Of a stretch of DNA of 64,000 nt, positions 12,101-22,380 are shown one piece after another (within the stretch, counting starts at the first letter, position 1; every line of letters starts with the position of its first letter). Source of the stretch: Pomacea canaliculata (lineage: Eukaryota > Mollusca > Gastropoda > Architaenioglossa > Ampullariidae); assembly GCF_003073045.1 (NCBI RefSeq), contig NC_037596.1, positions 12,273,950 through 12,337,949 on the forward strand, in the 5' to 3' direction. The translations under genes and the position numbers were made by a program. Under the pieces are notes generated by a model. The model was not told where the DNA came from and ran no database searches. It worked only from the letters and a program-made list of their open reading frames with translations.

Positions 12101-15100
12101 TTTAGAGATGAACTGTAAATTTTATTATTAATATTAATATTAGCAATTAATCAAAGATGTCTACAACTTTGAATGACACATAACAAAGACTTATTTACAA
12201 ACGTTTTGTGTAATCTTAATCAGATTAAAAAGCATTTTATTGAATTCCGTTCAGGATGCCATCTTTTTCCGAAATAATAATATTAGTACTCAAAACTGAT
12301 AATCAGCACATTATTCTGTATACTATGTGAATTATATGATGTGTACTTCATCTATAAATAAATCTTTGTGATCATTTTTATAATTCGCAGTTCACAAGCA
12401 TGTGGGTTTAGAATACAAGTGAACCCAGCAATAATAGTAAAAGATTATTTATGGCATAAAATTTATGGCGTTTTTCATTTGTCTCTCCCCGTAGGTAGAA
12501 GAGGAAGGAAGCACCTCATGCTAATTAAGGTATTACGCATGCGTGGAAAATGACAATATTGCTTGAATGTCCGAAGGAAATCGATAAAAGTCTTTTTAAA
12601 GATTTAAATGAGATGGAGATACTTTACAGAAACTCGTTTTACAAACCTTATAAACAAATCAAGACGGTCAGTCGAATCATAGTGCCTTTACCTAGGGGAT
12701 AGTGCGTTAGGGGATGATCTACCTGTCCACATGTACCTGTCCAGCCAGACAATGGGCAAGCAAGAAAGTCATGCAGCAGATAGAAGCTATCGGGAGCATT
12801 CATTAATTCAGCAATCATTCAAGTAAGTCCTTATGTCGTGAATGAGTGTATAAAGTCATAAAAAATACATACCTATTTGTCTCCACTGATCCTGTTGGCC
12901 ACATTCCATTGGAAACACAAACGCAAAGCAATATCAGAATAAAACTAAACACAATCAGGTCTCTTAATCGATAAACAATTTATATATGAAATTAAATTAT
13001 CTACTAAAGATCTGAGAACAAGAGCAGTACAATTGTGAATAATGTGGAACAGATCATACAATAATCCCAAAATAAAATACCTTTATACGGCCTTTGTACC
13101 ATATGCCTGTATGCAAAAGGCAGAACCTAAACACCACCTTGGGACTTTTTAATACCATTTCTAATATCTAGACGGAAAGTTTCATTTAGGTTAACAATAC
13201 ATTCTGTAAGTCAACCTTTCTCGGGTTTCTAAGGATCTGTCACATCCGACCCAAACTGTAAGCTTCTGACACCAAAAGTCTCGCATCTGTTTTTGTGTTG
13301 TCTTGGTTGGATAAATGCAACCCTCTATTTTTAAACTTCTCTAACTGCCAACTGCACAACCTTCAAAAATGCCGTTTGTATTCTCCTCAAAAGGGGAAAA
13401 GCGGATAATACCACACCCTCCTCCTCGAGCTTCATTGGTTGCATTGATTACAATATTTGCCCACTATACTGCCATCGTCTTCACGGTCTTGCCTCAAGAA
13501 TACCTTGGTAAGTAATGACTAACCGAGTCTACTAGTGTTTCCTTCCTCTCTGTGCCACCCATCAGACGGGAGAAGTTCGTCGACCGCCTTCAAAAAATTG
13601 CTTTAAAAATGTTTTTTTTTTCTATCTTAGCCTGAAGGAATAATAGATGTGATGTTAATATGTTTATAACAGCAGGCGGTTAATAGTTTTAGGAAGACTG
13701 GATTCTATATTCCATCCTAACGATCAATCATTAAGACTGTAACATCTTGCAGATCGAAACCTATTTCTATTGGTTTGCTCTTAAAGAGCGAAAAAAATTT
13801 CTTCTTTCTTCTAGGGTGGAGCTAGTGACTGATGACCCATCGAAGCCAATGAAATTAAATTAGAAAACTTCATAACACAACATAAATTAGAACAGCTCAG
13901 GGAAGAATTAGGCAGTCAAGGGCCACACATGCACACAAGGACGTCTAAGTGAACCTTTAAGGTAATTGTCATCTATCAACCGGACACAAAGTAATTTTTT
14001 TCTATTCCTCATCTTATGACCTTTAATCAGTCTAAAGGTCTTGGGTAGAGTAGTCTTGGTTTAACCAGACCTAAGTCCCTGAACTTAATGAAGGATGAAG
14101 GATGTACAAATGAAACCTGTTATCAGGGTGAAATGGTTTCTGGTTTTTCCTAAATTAATGAGGTAAGTAATTATTATCTAAACTCGAATCCAAAAATATA
14201 TGTTAATCATTGTTCGTGTTGGTGAAAACTTTAGAGTAACGCTTCTCACTGCAAGTGTTCTTATTCTTAGTAGTTATAAATAGACATTTTGAACAACATA
14301 TGATAACCAATCTTCTGGACAGTTAGCATTTGTGAAAGTGGTAAGCTATTTTTAAGATAATATCTGTCAATGTCGTCTTTGCAGTTATCATCGTCGTTAG
14401 CGTAATCATCACCATAAAATCAATCATATATTGTAGTTTAAAACCATTAATAACGGTTTAGACGTGTTTTACATATAGTAGTTCTGTGTAATCAATGTGT
14501 CTAGAATACAGAAAAATACCCGAGTTTCACCATCTGGTAAATTGGACTGTGTTACTTTTTTGGAAAAAATATTATTGAAATTAGACACAAATAACATCGC
14601 GATGTTTGAAGAGAAAGAGAGAGACAGCAATAACTTTTTTTCCTACCACTACTTTTAAAAAGTCTTACCATATCTCTTCTCTGTGACCTTTTTAATTGCA
14701 AGAGAACCAGCAACAGTGATCAAAACAACAGCAGCCACAATGCCGCACACGAGTATGATGTTTATTGTCTTCTCTGAAGTTAATGCTGGCGATTGCTCTA
14801 GCGCTGAAACAACAAAATAATTATATTTCCTGATGTGAACAATCTTCGTGTACATTGTCATTAATAGCTTACAAGTAGGTTTTATTCAATGTTCATACAT
14901 CACATCACACTATATTATGCCAATGTGATCGTAGTAAAAAGACACAAAAATAAAACAGAAATAACTACCCACCTCGAGTTAATAGAAAACTACAGTAAAT
15001 ATGAAAATACAGCGTTTATCATCTTTCAAAAAATGATGGTGATGATGATGATAATGGTGATGATTGATGATGATTGATGATTGATTGATGATGGATGGAT

Positions 15101-18100
15101 GGATGATGATTGATAAATGATGATTGATAAATGATTGATGATGATGATGATGATAAAATATTATTATTTAGAAAATACAAGAATAGCATACTGAACCAAA
15201 AACGTTTATATTGCAAGTTTGTTCTAACACTTTTAAGAAAAGGATGTCTTACGAATACTTGAAACAGATTACGCATTTGGTTCTTTATATATATCCTTTG
15301 GTGCTTCCAGAATGCCATAGATTGTACTATTTAGAAAAAAATGGACATTTCCTACCACCACACAACACAAACGCACATTTTCACCACTAATAAATAAGAA
15401 GTGAAATCCATTTTTTTGGGATGATACCAATGTGTTCTTGACTGTGGACATATCGTTGCAGTCAAAAGTGTATACACTCGTATGATTTTATTTTGCACTT
15501 TGGGGTTTTGTATATAGCATTGCTCAAGTACCATTTCTGGTATCATTATATATAGCAGTGGTTATGTTTTTGCTTATAGTTGCTAACTGTGCCTCTTAAC
15601 CGCCCACATCACGAAATTGCACGACAAAGCAAATATACAAGTATAATTTTATTACACGTCTAAAATCTATTTCGGGAACTTAAACAACTGGCCACAAATT
15701 ATCCATTCAGTAATTAATATTTTTTAAAAACTGTGATTACTTGACTTATCTGATACAATGACAGTTGTGTTGGAAGAACCCCAGTCATTGCTTAGTGTCA
15801 ATGTCCAGTTTCCATGGAAACTGTCATCTCTCTCGAGCTGAAGACTCAGGACTAGGTCAGGTGGATCCCCAGTAAGGATGCAGTTCACTTCCTTCGTGTT
15901 GTTATGTTGTAAAGTGAGAGATGTCAAGAGGCATCTATTGACTGCTGTGGTGTGAGCCTTGACACCAAACTTTACAGTGTCAACTCCAGGATCAACAGTT
16001 TTCGTTGACTTGTCAACAAACTGAGGACGACCTGGGGCAATTAAAAGAAGAAACTTTCTTAGAAGTTAGGTTCCTACGTATTTTAAGCATAATGAAATGT
16101 GTGCCAAAAGTATGAACCAATAAGGATCGTTTCATTCTAAAATGTGTTTAAGGTGTAAGCTTTTCTTAAAAACAAAAATTCATTTTAACATTAAAATCTT
16201 TGTTGCCCCCCAAAAATCTATTAAACATATTTGCAGTTTTTGTTAGCAGTTTTTTCTGAAGTTTTAAGTCTAATGTATTGAAAGTATTCTTGATATTGTA
16301 AAATCACGTCTTTCAATAATTTTCTTGGTGAGAATATTACTTACCAATAATAGTGATCTTCAAGCACATCTCTTAAAATTTCTTTCCATGTTTACTGATT
16401 ACATAAAATATTAACTAGAAAATTTTGATAATTATCACATCACACAGGCACCACGTTCGTATACTTTCATTAAATTTAAACAACGATCGTTTTACATAGG
16501 GCGGTCCCTGCCCAAAGTGACAATATAATTATAGACATTAGTCAACAAAGAACGACAAATATTAAATAAACAAATATCGAAACAGGCCACACTTTTATCG
16601 CAACGGTCATACCACACTATTGCAGCTCACTAGCATGTTTTCTGTGTTTGCAAATCTTGTCACCTCTCTGCCTCCTTGCATAAACACACTGTTTTGCTGA
16701 AGGTTTAGACATTTTAAGCAACTCCTAAGTAGGGCGTATGTCTACCCTGGAAATCTCTTGGTGATAAACTCTGTGATCATATAGTCCCTTGGAGTCCAGC
16801 TTTTTTTAATTTTTACAAAAAAAAAAACAAACCAACGGCCATACAGTTTACAGTTTAGAGAAAGAAATTCACACTCAGTAATAAACACAGACACAAAACA
16901 AAAAACCAGAACCTCGCAATAAGAACAAAATCTAACACACACACAAAGGCATGCCCTCTTCAAAACCATGTTCACAAGCTTTGCACATAAACGGGATCGC
17001 ACACGCTTGCATGCCCATATGAAGGAGCAAATAAAAGTATCACATTAATGTGTAAGATACGTGTAAACATTGAAGTTTGTTTACTTACACTTGACGAGGA
17101 TTGTCACGGACATATTATGTTGCGACCCGTTGCCTTCACACCTGACGACTGGCCAGTCATCTTCACACCGGGCAGTAAGAGAGTAGCTAAGTTGTCCTTC
17201 AGAACTAGAGGCATTCAGATTATCTCCATGTTTATCCAGCAAATAGAAGACACCTGGGGGATTGCCCTTCTCAAATAAGCAGGAAACATTGACCACCTGG
17301 CCCTCATCGATGATGACATTATCGCGCCCGTCCACAGTCAGATTCTTGACATTGGGTGGGTCTGCACACACACGAACACTACAGAGGGAAAAATAATAAC
17401 ACAGCAATATGTTGTGATCATTTATGCCTCCTTTTATCTGTTTAATAAATGTCAGATGCATGGAATTTTCGCCAACGACACACCTTGTCTAGATTCTTAT
17501 AAGTGTAAAACTGTTTGGGTGATTTCTATGACGATTTACTATTACAGGTAATGTTTTGATAATGTGTCGATGTATGTACTATTTGTTGTGTAGTTTCGTG
17601 TTACTTGTACTTTTGATTAATTATTGTTAATTTAGAAATGAATGTCAAATGCGTCTTAAGCACTGTAACGAAAGCATGTATATAAATGTGATGCACAAAT
17701 GACAGGTTTCATAAGCATTACTCATAACAACAGTCCACACAATGCTAGCTCATCTTCAAACTTCCCTACTTGTCTTTGTCTCCAGAATCACGACATCCTT
17801 GGGTCTCATTGCTCGATTCTTCTTTGCATTTTTTTATTTATCTTTCGTTAGTTATGTTTCATTAGTCATATATGCTGTTGCTTTACTTTCCATCCTTCGT
17901 ATGTCGTTCATGTCTCGTTCTTGGCTAAAGCAATAAAAGCACTCTGCTTATAAGCGTGGGTGCTATATAAGTCAAATGTTGTTTATTCTTCTTCTTTATT
18001 AATAAATCAGTAGTAGTAGTATTAATCGTTCACATACTAGTGACAAGGAATAGTATAAAATCAAAAGCTGAAACATAAGACGTAAAACTAACAGAATTTA

Positions 18101-21100
18101 TATGGATATGAAAACTAAGAGCACGAATCTAGATATAAATTATTTTAGATTTTAAATACATAGACTTTCATAAAAAGGATAAACAATACCTCAAAAACAA
18201 CGCAGACAATAACAACGCTCACAAACCTAAAACACATCTGAAATAAAATGCTCTTTTTTCTCTCTAGCATCTGACTAATGAGTCTCTGGTTATCTACGTC
18301 TTCCTAAATGTTGTAAGCTTTAATAGCAGACGGTAAATAGTCCATGGAGGTGCAATGCGATTAAAGGATCATCTTTTTTGTTAAGAAAACTAAATTTTAA
18401 ATAAAAAATTACAAAATAACTTCCTGACGAAGATAAAAACATACGAAATGATACAAGCACATGTAAATATCAAAGCCAGCCTTACAATATAATTCAGCAA
18501 GGCACAGTACCAGTATGTAGGACAAGACAACAGAAGAGAAGGTAAGAAAATTTCCATAAGTGGACTAGCCTTTCACTCAGTGCATTGCAGAAGAACTCAC
18601 GAAGTTGGTGTAAGTTGTAAGTAATATTATTAAATGAAAACTAATAGGGTCAAATTTATGTACAAAGAATCATTTGTTTTCTTAGCCAAATAGTTTCAAA
18701 AATGTGTTCAAATATGAATTAAAGTTGTCTTTTAATGTATGTTTATTATTTAACTGTTTAAGACTTTTCCGAAAAAAATGTCTTTTTTCAGATTATTTTA
18801 GTAATAAATATACAAGTGCGCCTGTTTGTGTGCGCTAGTGAGTTGTAGTTGCAATGACATTTGTATAAATAATTAGTAGTATCCAGACTAGCAGAATTAA
18901 CAGAACAACCGACTGTCCTTGTTAACCTTTAAAATAGAAAGTACTTTAAGTGATATTGAACATTACACTTAATACATTACAAATATAGAGTATATACCAA
19001 TCAAACATATGTATATAATTCTTATTACTGCTTCTTTGTACTTACTGAAAGTCGCACTAATATAAAAACATTTTAAACAATGTAGTCAAACTTTTATTAT
19101 TACTTACACAACACCTCAACACGTATCAGTCGGGTAGGTTTGGGAAGTTCACCTCTGCCAGTGGAGACTATCATCGCACTCAGTGACCTGGTGACGACCT
19201 GAGAGATGTAGATGTCTAAAGCCACCACAGAGCTGCTCACGTGTCGTTGCTCCCAGTAGCAGGTGACTCCTTTCTCTTGACTCAAGTTCTCGCTGATAAA
19301 GTCTCTTTTGTAAGCAAATATACATGGATTACTCAAAGAGTTTCCTTCACAAACCTGATAGTCAGCGTAAAAAGTGTCTGTAACATCAGGACTTGCCGTA
19401 ACGTTGATGGTGTAGTTGATATTGATAGAACTATTTTCTTCTTTACTCAGGCTTTCACTAAAGTTAGAAAACTGACCTGAAAGAATGAAAACGTTTCAAA
19501 AAATGTAAAAATTTGGAAAGAATATCTGGAATGTTTTAGTGAATGTAAAGGGGTAAATTTTTAAAAGATTTTTGTGTGCGAATTCCCCAAAATCGAAACA
19601 GCAGGGATGACAAAACAGTTTCGCAGCAGGCTATTAAAGGAAAAATTGGCGCCTGTGTATATGAAGGAATATTGTCATCAAGCGTCAGTTCCCGGAGTTT
19701 AAATGAAAGGCAAGTTATAAAGCATTGGTAGCAGTGACTTGGGTCATGGAGATCAAGCCATGCATGTATGTCCGTGACTTTTGCGTTATGACTATGTCAA
19801 TGACCAGTCAATGCTGGTATATAACTTTAAGCTTTTCCTCCCTAGTTTTTACCCCGATTGGTACCTAACCTTTACTGATAATGTTTTTTTTCGTATGAAG
19901 TCATGTATTTCAAACGCATATCCAGCCTCGTGCGCTAATTGCCATTGTTCGATGACATTTAATGGTTGTCTCTTCAACTGTTCTTCAGTGTGTAAGAGAT
20001 TTGTTCCACTTTTATTATTTCTTTATTCTTGGACGACGCAGAGCATAAAGTAGGGAAACGCACGCTGAAACTATTACGCAAGTTATATTGTAATTGTGTC
20101 CTTTTCCAATAATAAACAATTTTACATTTCGCAAAATCTTTTGCATCGTATGCCTATAGAGATTATGTAATACAGAGGCTGTGGAATAGCCATAAAGGAG
20201 TAGATATATTTTAATTAAAAATATAAACACTGTAAAGAAAATCATGACTTCACCTTTTGAAGACCAAGAAACAGATTTGTCTCATGATTTTAAATGGAAC
20301 AAAAATTTGATTGAAACAAACTTAGAGCAGCAAATTTGTATAAGGCATATATGTCCCTACAGACCACAAGAGAACTTGAGTGTTGCTTCTTATCCTTCGT
20401 TTATTTTCGATAGCTGCAACAATAAATGCTCAACGAAATCAAGAATCAAATGTCTTTGAGATATTTCTAAAATCCTTCGATTTTGCTGGTTTGATAGCTT
20501 TTGTTGTTGATCAAAATGAATTGTACATGTAGCACAAGGGGATTCCTTTCCAAATTAATGCTCAAGAAACATAATCTATTCATTCTTGGGAATAAATTTT
20601 GTAATGGGATATCATGTGGTTCTTCCCTTAACAAACTGCTGGTCCACCGAACCGGATCTTCATTGTCATATGTTTCTGATGTGATACTTAGGAAACGCTT
20701 TGAAATGATAATGAATACCTTACACTTTCCAAACAAATTCTGAAGATGCTTTTCCTAGAACAGATCCCAACTTTGATAGGGCTTTCCAAATTCGGCCTCC
20801 GATCACTTATTAAATCAATGCTTTCAAAATGCACGACACCCAAGCAAACAACACTTAGCTAATTAAGACATGATAAAACTCAAACAACATCATTAAGGTA
20901 TACATAAAAAAACAAAGCAATAAAGGTATGGTGAAGGTGTGATTCGAAGACCAGGTACCTCTATCAGTTGCGATTATAGACAGGGAAAAAAAACTGAAAT
21001 TGAATATGGACGTGGGAAGAGAGAGGTTGCTATGCTTACTAAACTACTTGAGAATTCGTGTTGTAAAGTTACTATTAATAATTTCTTCAATATGCATTTG

Positions 21101-22180
21101 CTTCAAAGAAAGTCACAGGAAAAGAAAATATACTTGTGCATTCTGATAGGAAATACATGCCGAGAAATCTCAAGAAAGACAATGATATGAAAAGTGGAGA
21201 AAGCCTCATGTTGTCACCAAAGGATGTTACCTGATTTAAGTGGATGGACAACAGATCAGTTGTGCCTTGTCCTGAAATTGTCGTTGCCTACAACAAACTT
21301 GTGGTGAGGTAGACATCATAGATAAGAAAATGATTACATATAAAGTTGATCGAAGGTGAAAGGGGAAGTACTACTGTCGAATATTTTTCGATTTGTTAGA
21401 CATAGCGGTGAACAACGCTCACTGTATTTTACGCAGATGAATCAGAAATTCAATCCTAAATAAAAGGAGATAGCTTGAGTACAGACAAATGATAGCAAGA
21501 GCAGAGCGCTCATTAGAAATTACACAATCAGGAAGAGAAGTATTTCATCAGAACCTGTTTGTAGCAGCAGCAAGATCATTTCACCCTCATGACCTAAGCA
21601 CGAGTTGGTCAAAGAAGAAAAGCGCAAAAAGTCAATGTGCAAAGGACAAAATCGAAAACAGGACTAACAATGTGTGGGATGTATGCCATGTTCATGTGTC
21701 CTACACAACATCGTGGAACTGTTTTAAGAAGTACCATTCATATATTACATTACAGGCATAAAAGATGGATCTTTGTTCTCATCACTGTCCTATCATTTAT
21801 GATGTTCCATAACAACAGTGCAATGTCTCATCACTGTTTAGATAAATAATATTGACAGAAACCATACCGCACATTATTACCGATAATAATGATAACAATA
21901 ATTATAATAACGATAGAGAAATATTGACAACAATAATAATAAATACAAAATATGTAAATCGCATACTCACACACTTAATGTCTTGAACTAAGTAAATTAT
22001 CTTTTATAAGATTAACTGCTTTAATGATTAGCAAAATTTTCTTTATTAGAACCTGTAATGAAAAAATTTGGAAGGAAGATTAGAAAGTAATAGTCACTAC
22101 TTACATGTCAGCAAAAGCACTCCTTTCGTCAGCGTGAGAAGAACCACAAATGTACAGGAAACCTTTATAAGCGTGTTCAT
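8949..22180 (-). CDS. Receptor A1: Ig-like membrane receptor with ITIM and ITSM
   Basis: Ten exons on the minus strand: 22180-22105, 19476-19108, 17361-17089, 16031-15741, 14803-14669, 12891-12873, 12004-11952, 11710-11522, 10072-10017, 9137-8949. All introns are GT..AG and phases chain without error (1,1,1,1,1,2,1,1,0), giving 1650 bases and about 549 residues. Layout: signal peptide (1-25), Ig-like module D1 (26-148), Ig domains (149-239 and 240-336), one membrane helix (about 350-373) and a tail of about 170 residues with an ITIM (Tyr501) and an ITSM (Tyr524). In vertebrate receptors such motifs, when phosphorylated, recruit SH2 phosphatases or adaptors and damp or switch signals. The ligand is unknown. 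It sits head to head with A2 and has paralogue B1. I know no named orthologue; a recognition role is inference. Confidence 0.85.
10017..10072 (-). CDS. A1 exon 9, cytoplasmic
   Basis: A 56-base exon with acceptor TTTTGCAG and donor GTG|GTGAGC. It begins in phase 1 and ends in phase 0, exactly what is needed to join exon 8 to exon 10. It encodes a short hydrophilic segment (QCKAPLAKVSDEAQTTMSV). A homologous but stop-containing segment lies at 40782-40840 in cassette B. Confidence 0.75.
10073..11521. other. A1 intron 8
   Basis: AT-rich intron with pyrimidine-rich tracts near 10640-10740. Open frames here on the plus strand (for example 10446-10859) are low-complexity and lack coding features. 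No gene seen. Confidence 0.5.
11522..11710 (-). CDS. A1 exon 8, cytoplasmic
   Basis: A 189-base phase 1 to phase 1 exon, acceptor TTCTCTGTAG, donor CTC|GTAAGC. It encodes a Ser/Thr/Pro/Asn-rich segment with a tyrosine in NDVYETSGAV and four consecutive Asn. The tyrosine is not in an ITIM frame but could be an SH2 site. No clear counterpart was found in B1, where the equivalent region is shortened. Confidence 0.75.
11952..12004 (-). CDS. A1 exon 7, cytoplasmic
   Basis: A 53-base exon, phase 2 to phase 1, acceptor CTGTAG, donor CAA|GTAAGT. It encodes a basic, Asn-rich piece (HTVGNDRSNENRRGSCS). B1 has a 53-base exon at the same place (46302-46354), which supports the border choice. Confidence 0.7.
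12873..12891 (-). CDS. A1 exon 6, micro-exon
   Basis: A 19-base exon between CCAACAG and TAG|GTATGT, phase 1 to phase 2, encoding GSVETN plus a split Arg. Alone it would be unconvincing, but B1 has a 13-base micro-exon at the same position with the same phases (47118-47130), and only this exon lets exon 7 be read open. Confidence 0.6.
12892..14668. other. A1 intron 5
   Basis: Non-coding as far as I can see. A pyrimidine-rich, slightly GC-richer piece at 13370-13600 could be an old repeat, but I cannot define its borders. Confidence 0.4.
14669..14803 (-). CDS. A1 exon 5: stalk and transmembrane helix
   Basis: A 135-base phase 1 to phase 1 exon. A short Ser/Glu-rich juxtamembrane stretch is followed by a hydrophobic run (INIILVCGIVAAVVLITV, continuing to AI) and a basic stop-transfer KKVTEKRY, giving a type I topology with the tail inside. 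B1 has the homologous exon at 47638-47766. Confidence 0.88.
15030..15165. repeat. GATGAT/GATTGA microsatellite in A1 intron 4
   Basis: Irregular array of TGATGATGATGA, TGATTGATGA and GGATGGATGGAT units, in the intron between the membrane exon and the second Ig exon. Not present at the equivalent place in B1. Confidence 0.8.
15741..16031 (-). CDS. A1 exon 4: membrane-proximal Ig domain
   Basis: A 291-base phase 1 to phase 1 exon encoding about 97 residues. It shows an Ig-like pattern: a Cys in VNCILTGDPPDL, a WTLTLSNDWGSS motif near the last strands, and an earlier Cys in NRCLLTSL. It is well conserved with B1 exon 4 (48363-48656), including the start RPQFVDKSTK and the end SNDWGSSN. One exon per domain with phase 1 borders is normal for extracellular Ig modules. 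Confidence 0.85.
16032..17088. other. A1 intron 3
   Basis: AT-rich intron. The open frame at 16742-17002 on the minus strand is intronic, sits beside an A-run and lacks domain features. No gene. Confidence 0.5.
17089..17361 (-). CDS. A1 exon 3: middle Ig domain
   Basis: A 273-base phase 1 to phase 1 exon (91 residues). The junction with exon 2 reads VLYPP, the usual start of Ig domains. The B-strand Cys is in VNVSCLFEKG and the F-strand Cys in PVVRCEGNGSQ, with another Cys in TARCEDD. Several N-glycosylation sequons occur. B1 exon 3 has the same length and about 85 percent identical residues by eye. The acceptor GTGTGCAG at 17362 was chosen over an upstream CTGTAG because the paralogue keeps only this one. 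Confidence 0.88.
17362..19107. other. A1 intron 2
   Basis: Intron with one SINE/LINE-like tail near 17880-17995 (GTGCTATATAAGTCAAATG followed by TTCTTCTTTATTAATAA). Otherwise nothing recognised. Confidence 0.5.
19108..19476 (-). CDS. A1 exon 2: N-terminal Ig-like module D1
   Basis: A 369-base phase 1 to phase 1 exon, about 123 residues. It has sequons at NSSINI and NYT/NVT, Cys residues in YQVCEGNS, SNPCIF and VTCYWEQR, and a strand-rich second half ending at RLIRVEVL. I call it Ig-like from context and Cys spacing; it is not a textbook V domain. Flanks are almost identical to B1, but residues after CEGNSL and up to GVTC differ strongly and by a three-residue indel, so this may be a binding loop. 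Confidence 0.85.
20244..21920 (+). mobile_element. Decayed piggyBac transposon in A1 intron 1
   Basis: Plus-strand transposase remains read in several frames: an acidic N-terminus from 20244; MGYHVV / LTNCWSTEPDL; RFEMIMNTLHFPN; RQGKKTEIEYGRG; SCCKVTINNFF; WMDNRSVVPCP; then VDIID and KMITYKVDRR; and a C-terminal Cys-rich zinc-binding piece around 21640-21740 (CHVHVSYTTSWNCF). This order is that of piggyBac transposases. Stops and shifts make it dead. B1 intron 1 is 610 bases against 2.6 kb here, and alignment breaks at AAAGAAARTCATGA near 20235-20247, so the insertion post-dates the cassette duplication. TTAA-flanked ends were not identified. Confidence 0.75.
22105..22180 (-). CDS. A1 exon 1: signal peptide
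   Basis: ATG at 22180-22178. It encodes MNTLIKVSCTFVVLLTLTKG and then VLLLT, a classic signal peptide with a Lys, a hydrophobic core and small residues near the end. Donor ACAT|GTAAGT in phase 1. B1 has the homologous exon (52155-52227) with a different but equally hydrophobic sequence. Confidence 0.88.
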
Positions 22181-22380
22181 TGCGAAGTTCTTATTAAGGT
22201 CTAGTTATTGTACACCACTGTCAGTGAAGTTATAACCGGAAAATTATCTCAGGATGCCAAAGATCTCCCACAGATTTAGCTATCATAATTTTCAGTTTCC
22301 GTGTATATTTTATTGCAGAATAATCACATTCTGGTCATTGTAGACTAAGAATCTACGAGCTATAAAATATTCTGTACTGT
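22181..22380 (-). promoter_or_regulatory. Putative A1 promoter with ISRE-like motif
   Basis: Upstream of the A1 ATG the sequence is similar to the B1 upstream region (AAGTTATAACCGGAA, then the motif). On the minus strand GAAACTGAAA (plus 22290-22299) fits the IRF/ISRE core GAAANNGAAA. It lies 110 bases upstream of the ATG, the same distance as in B1. A TATA-like AAAATATACAC adjoins it. Motif and spacing are seen; function is inference. Confidence 0.4.

Noticed and set aside
17362..17384. Alternative acceptor CTGTAG for A1 exon 3
   Set aside because: Not kept in B1, while the downstream acceptor is, and the downstream one gives the usual VLYPP domain start in the right phase.
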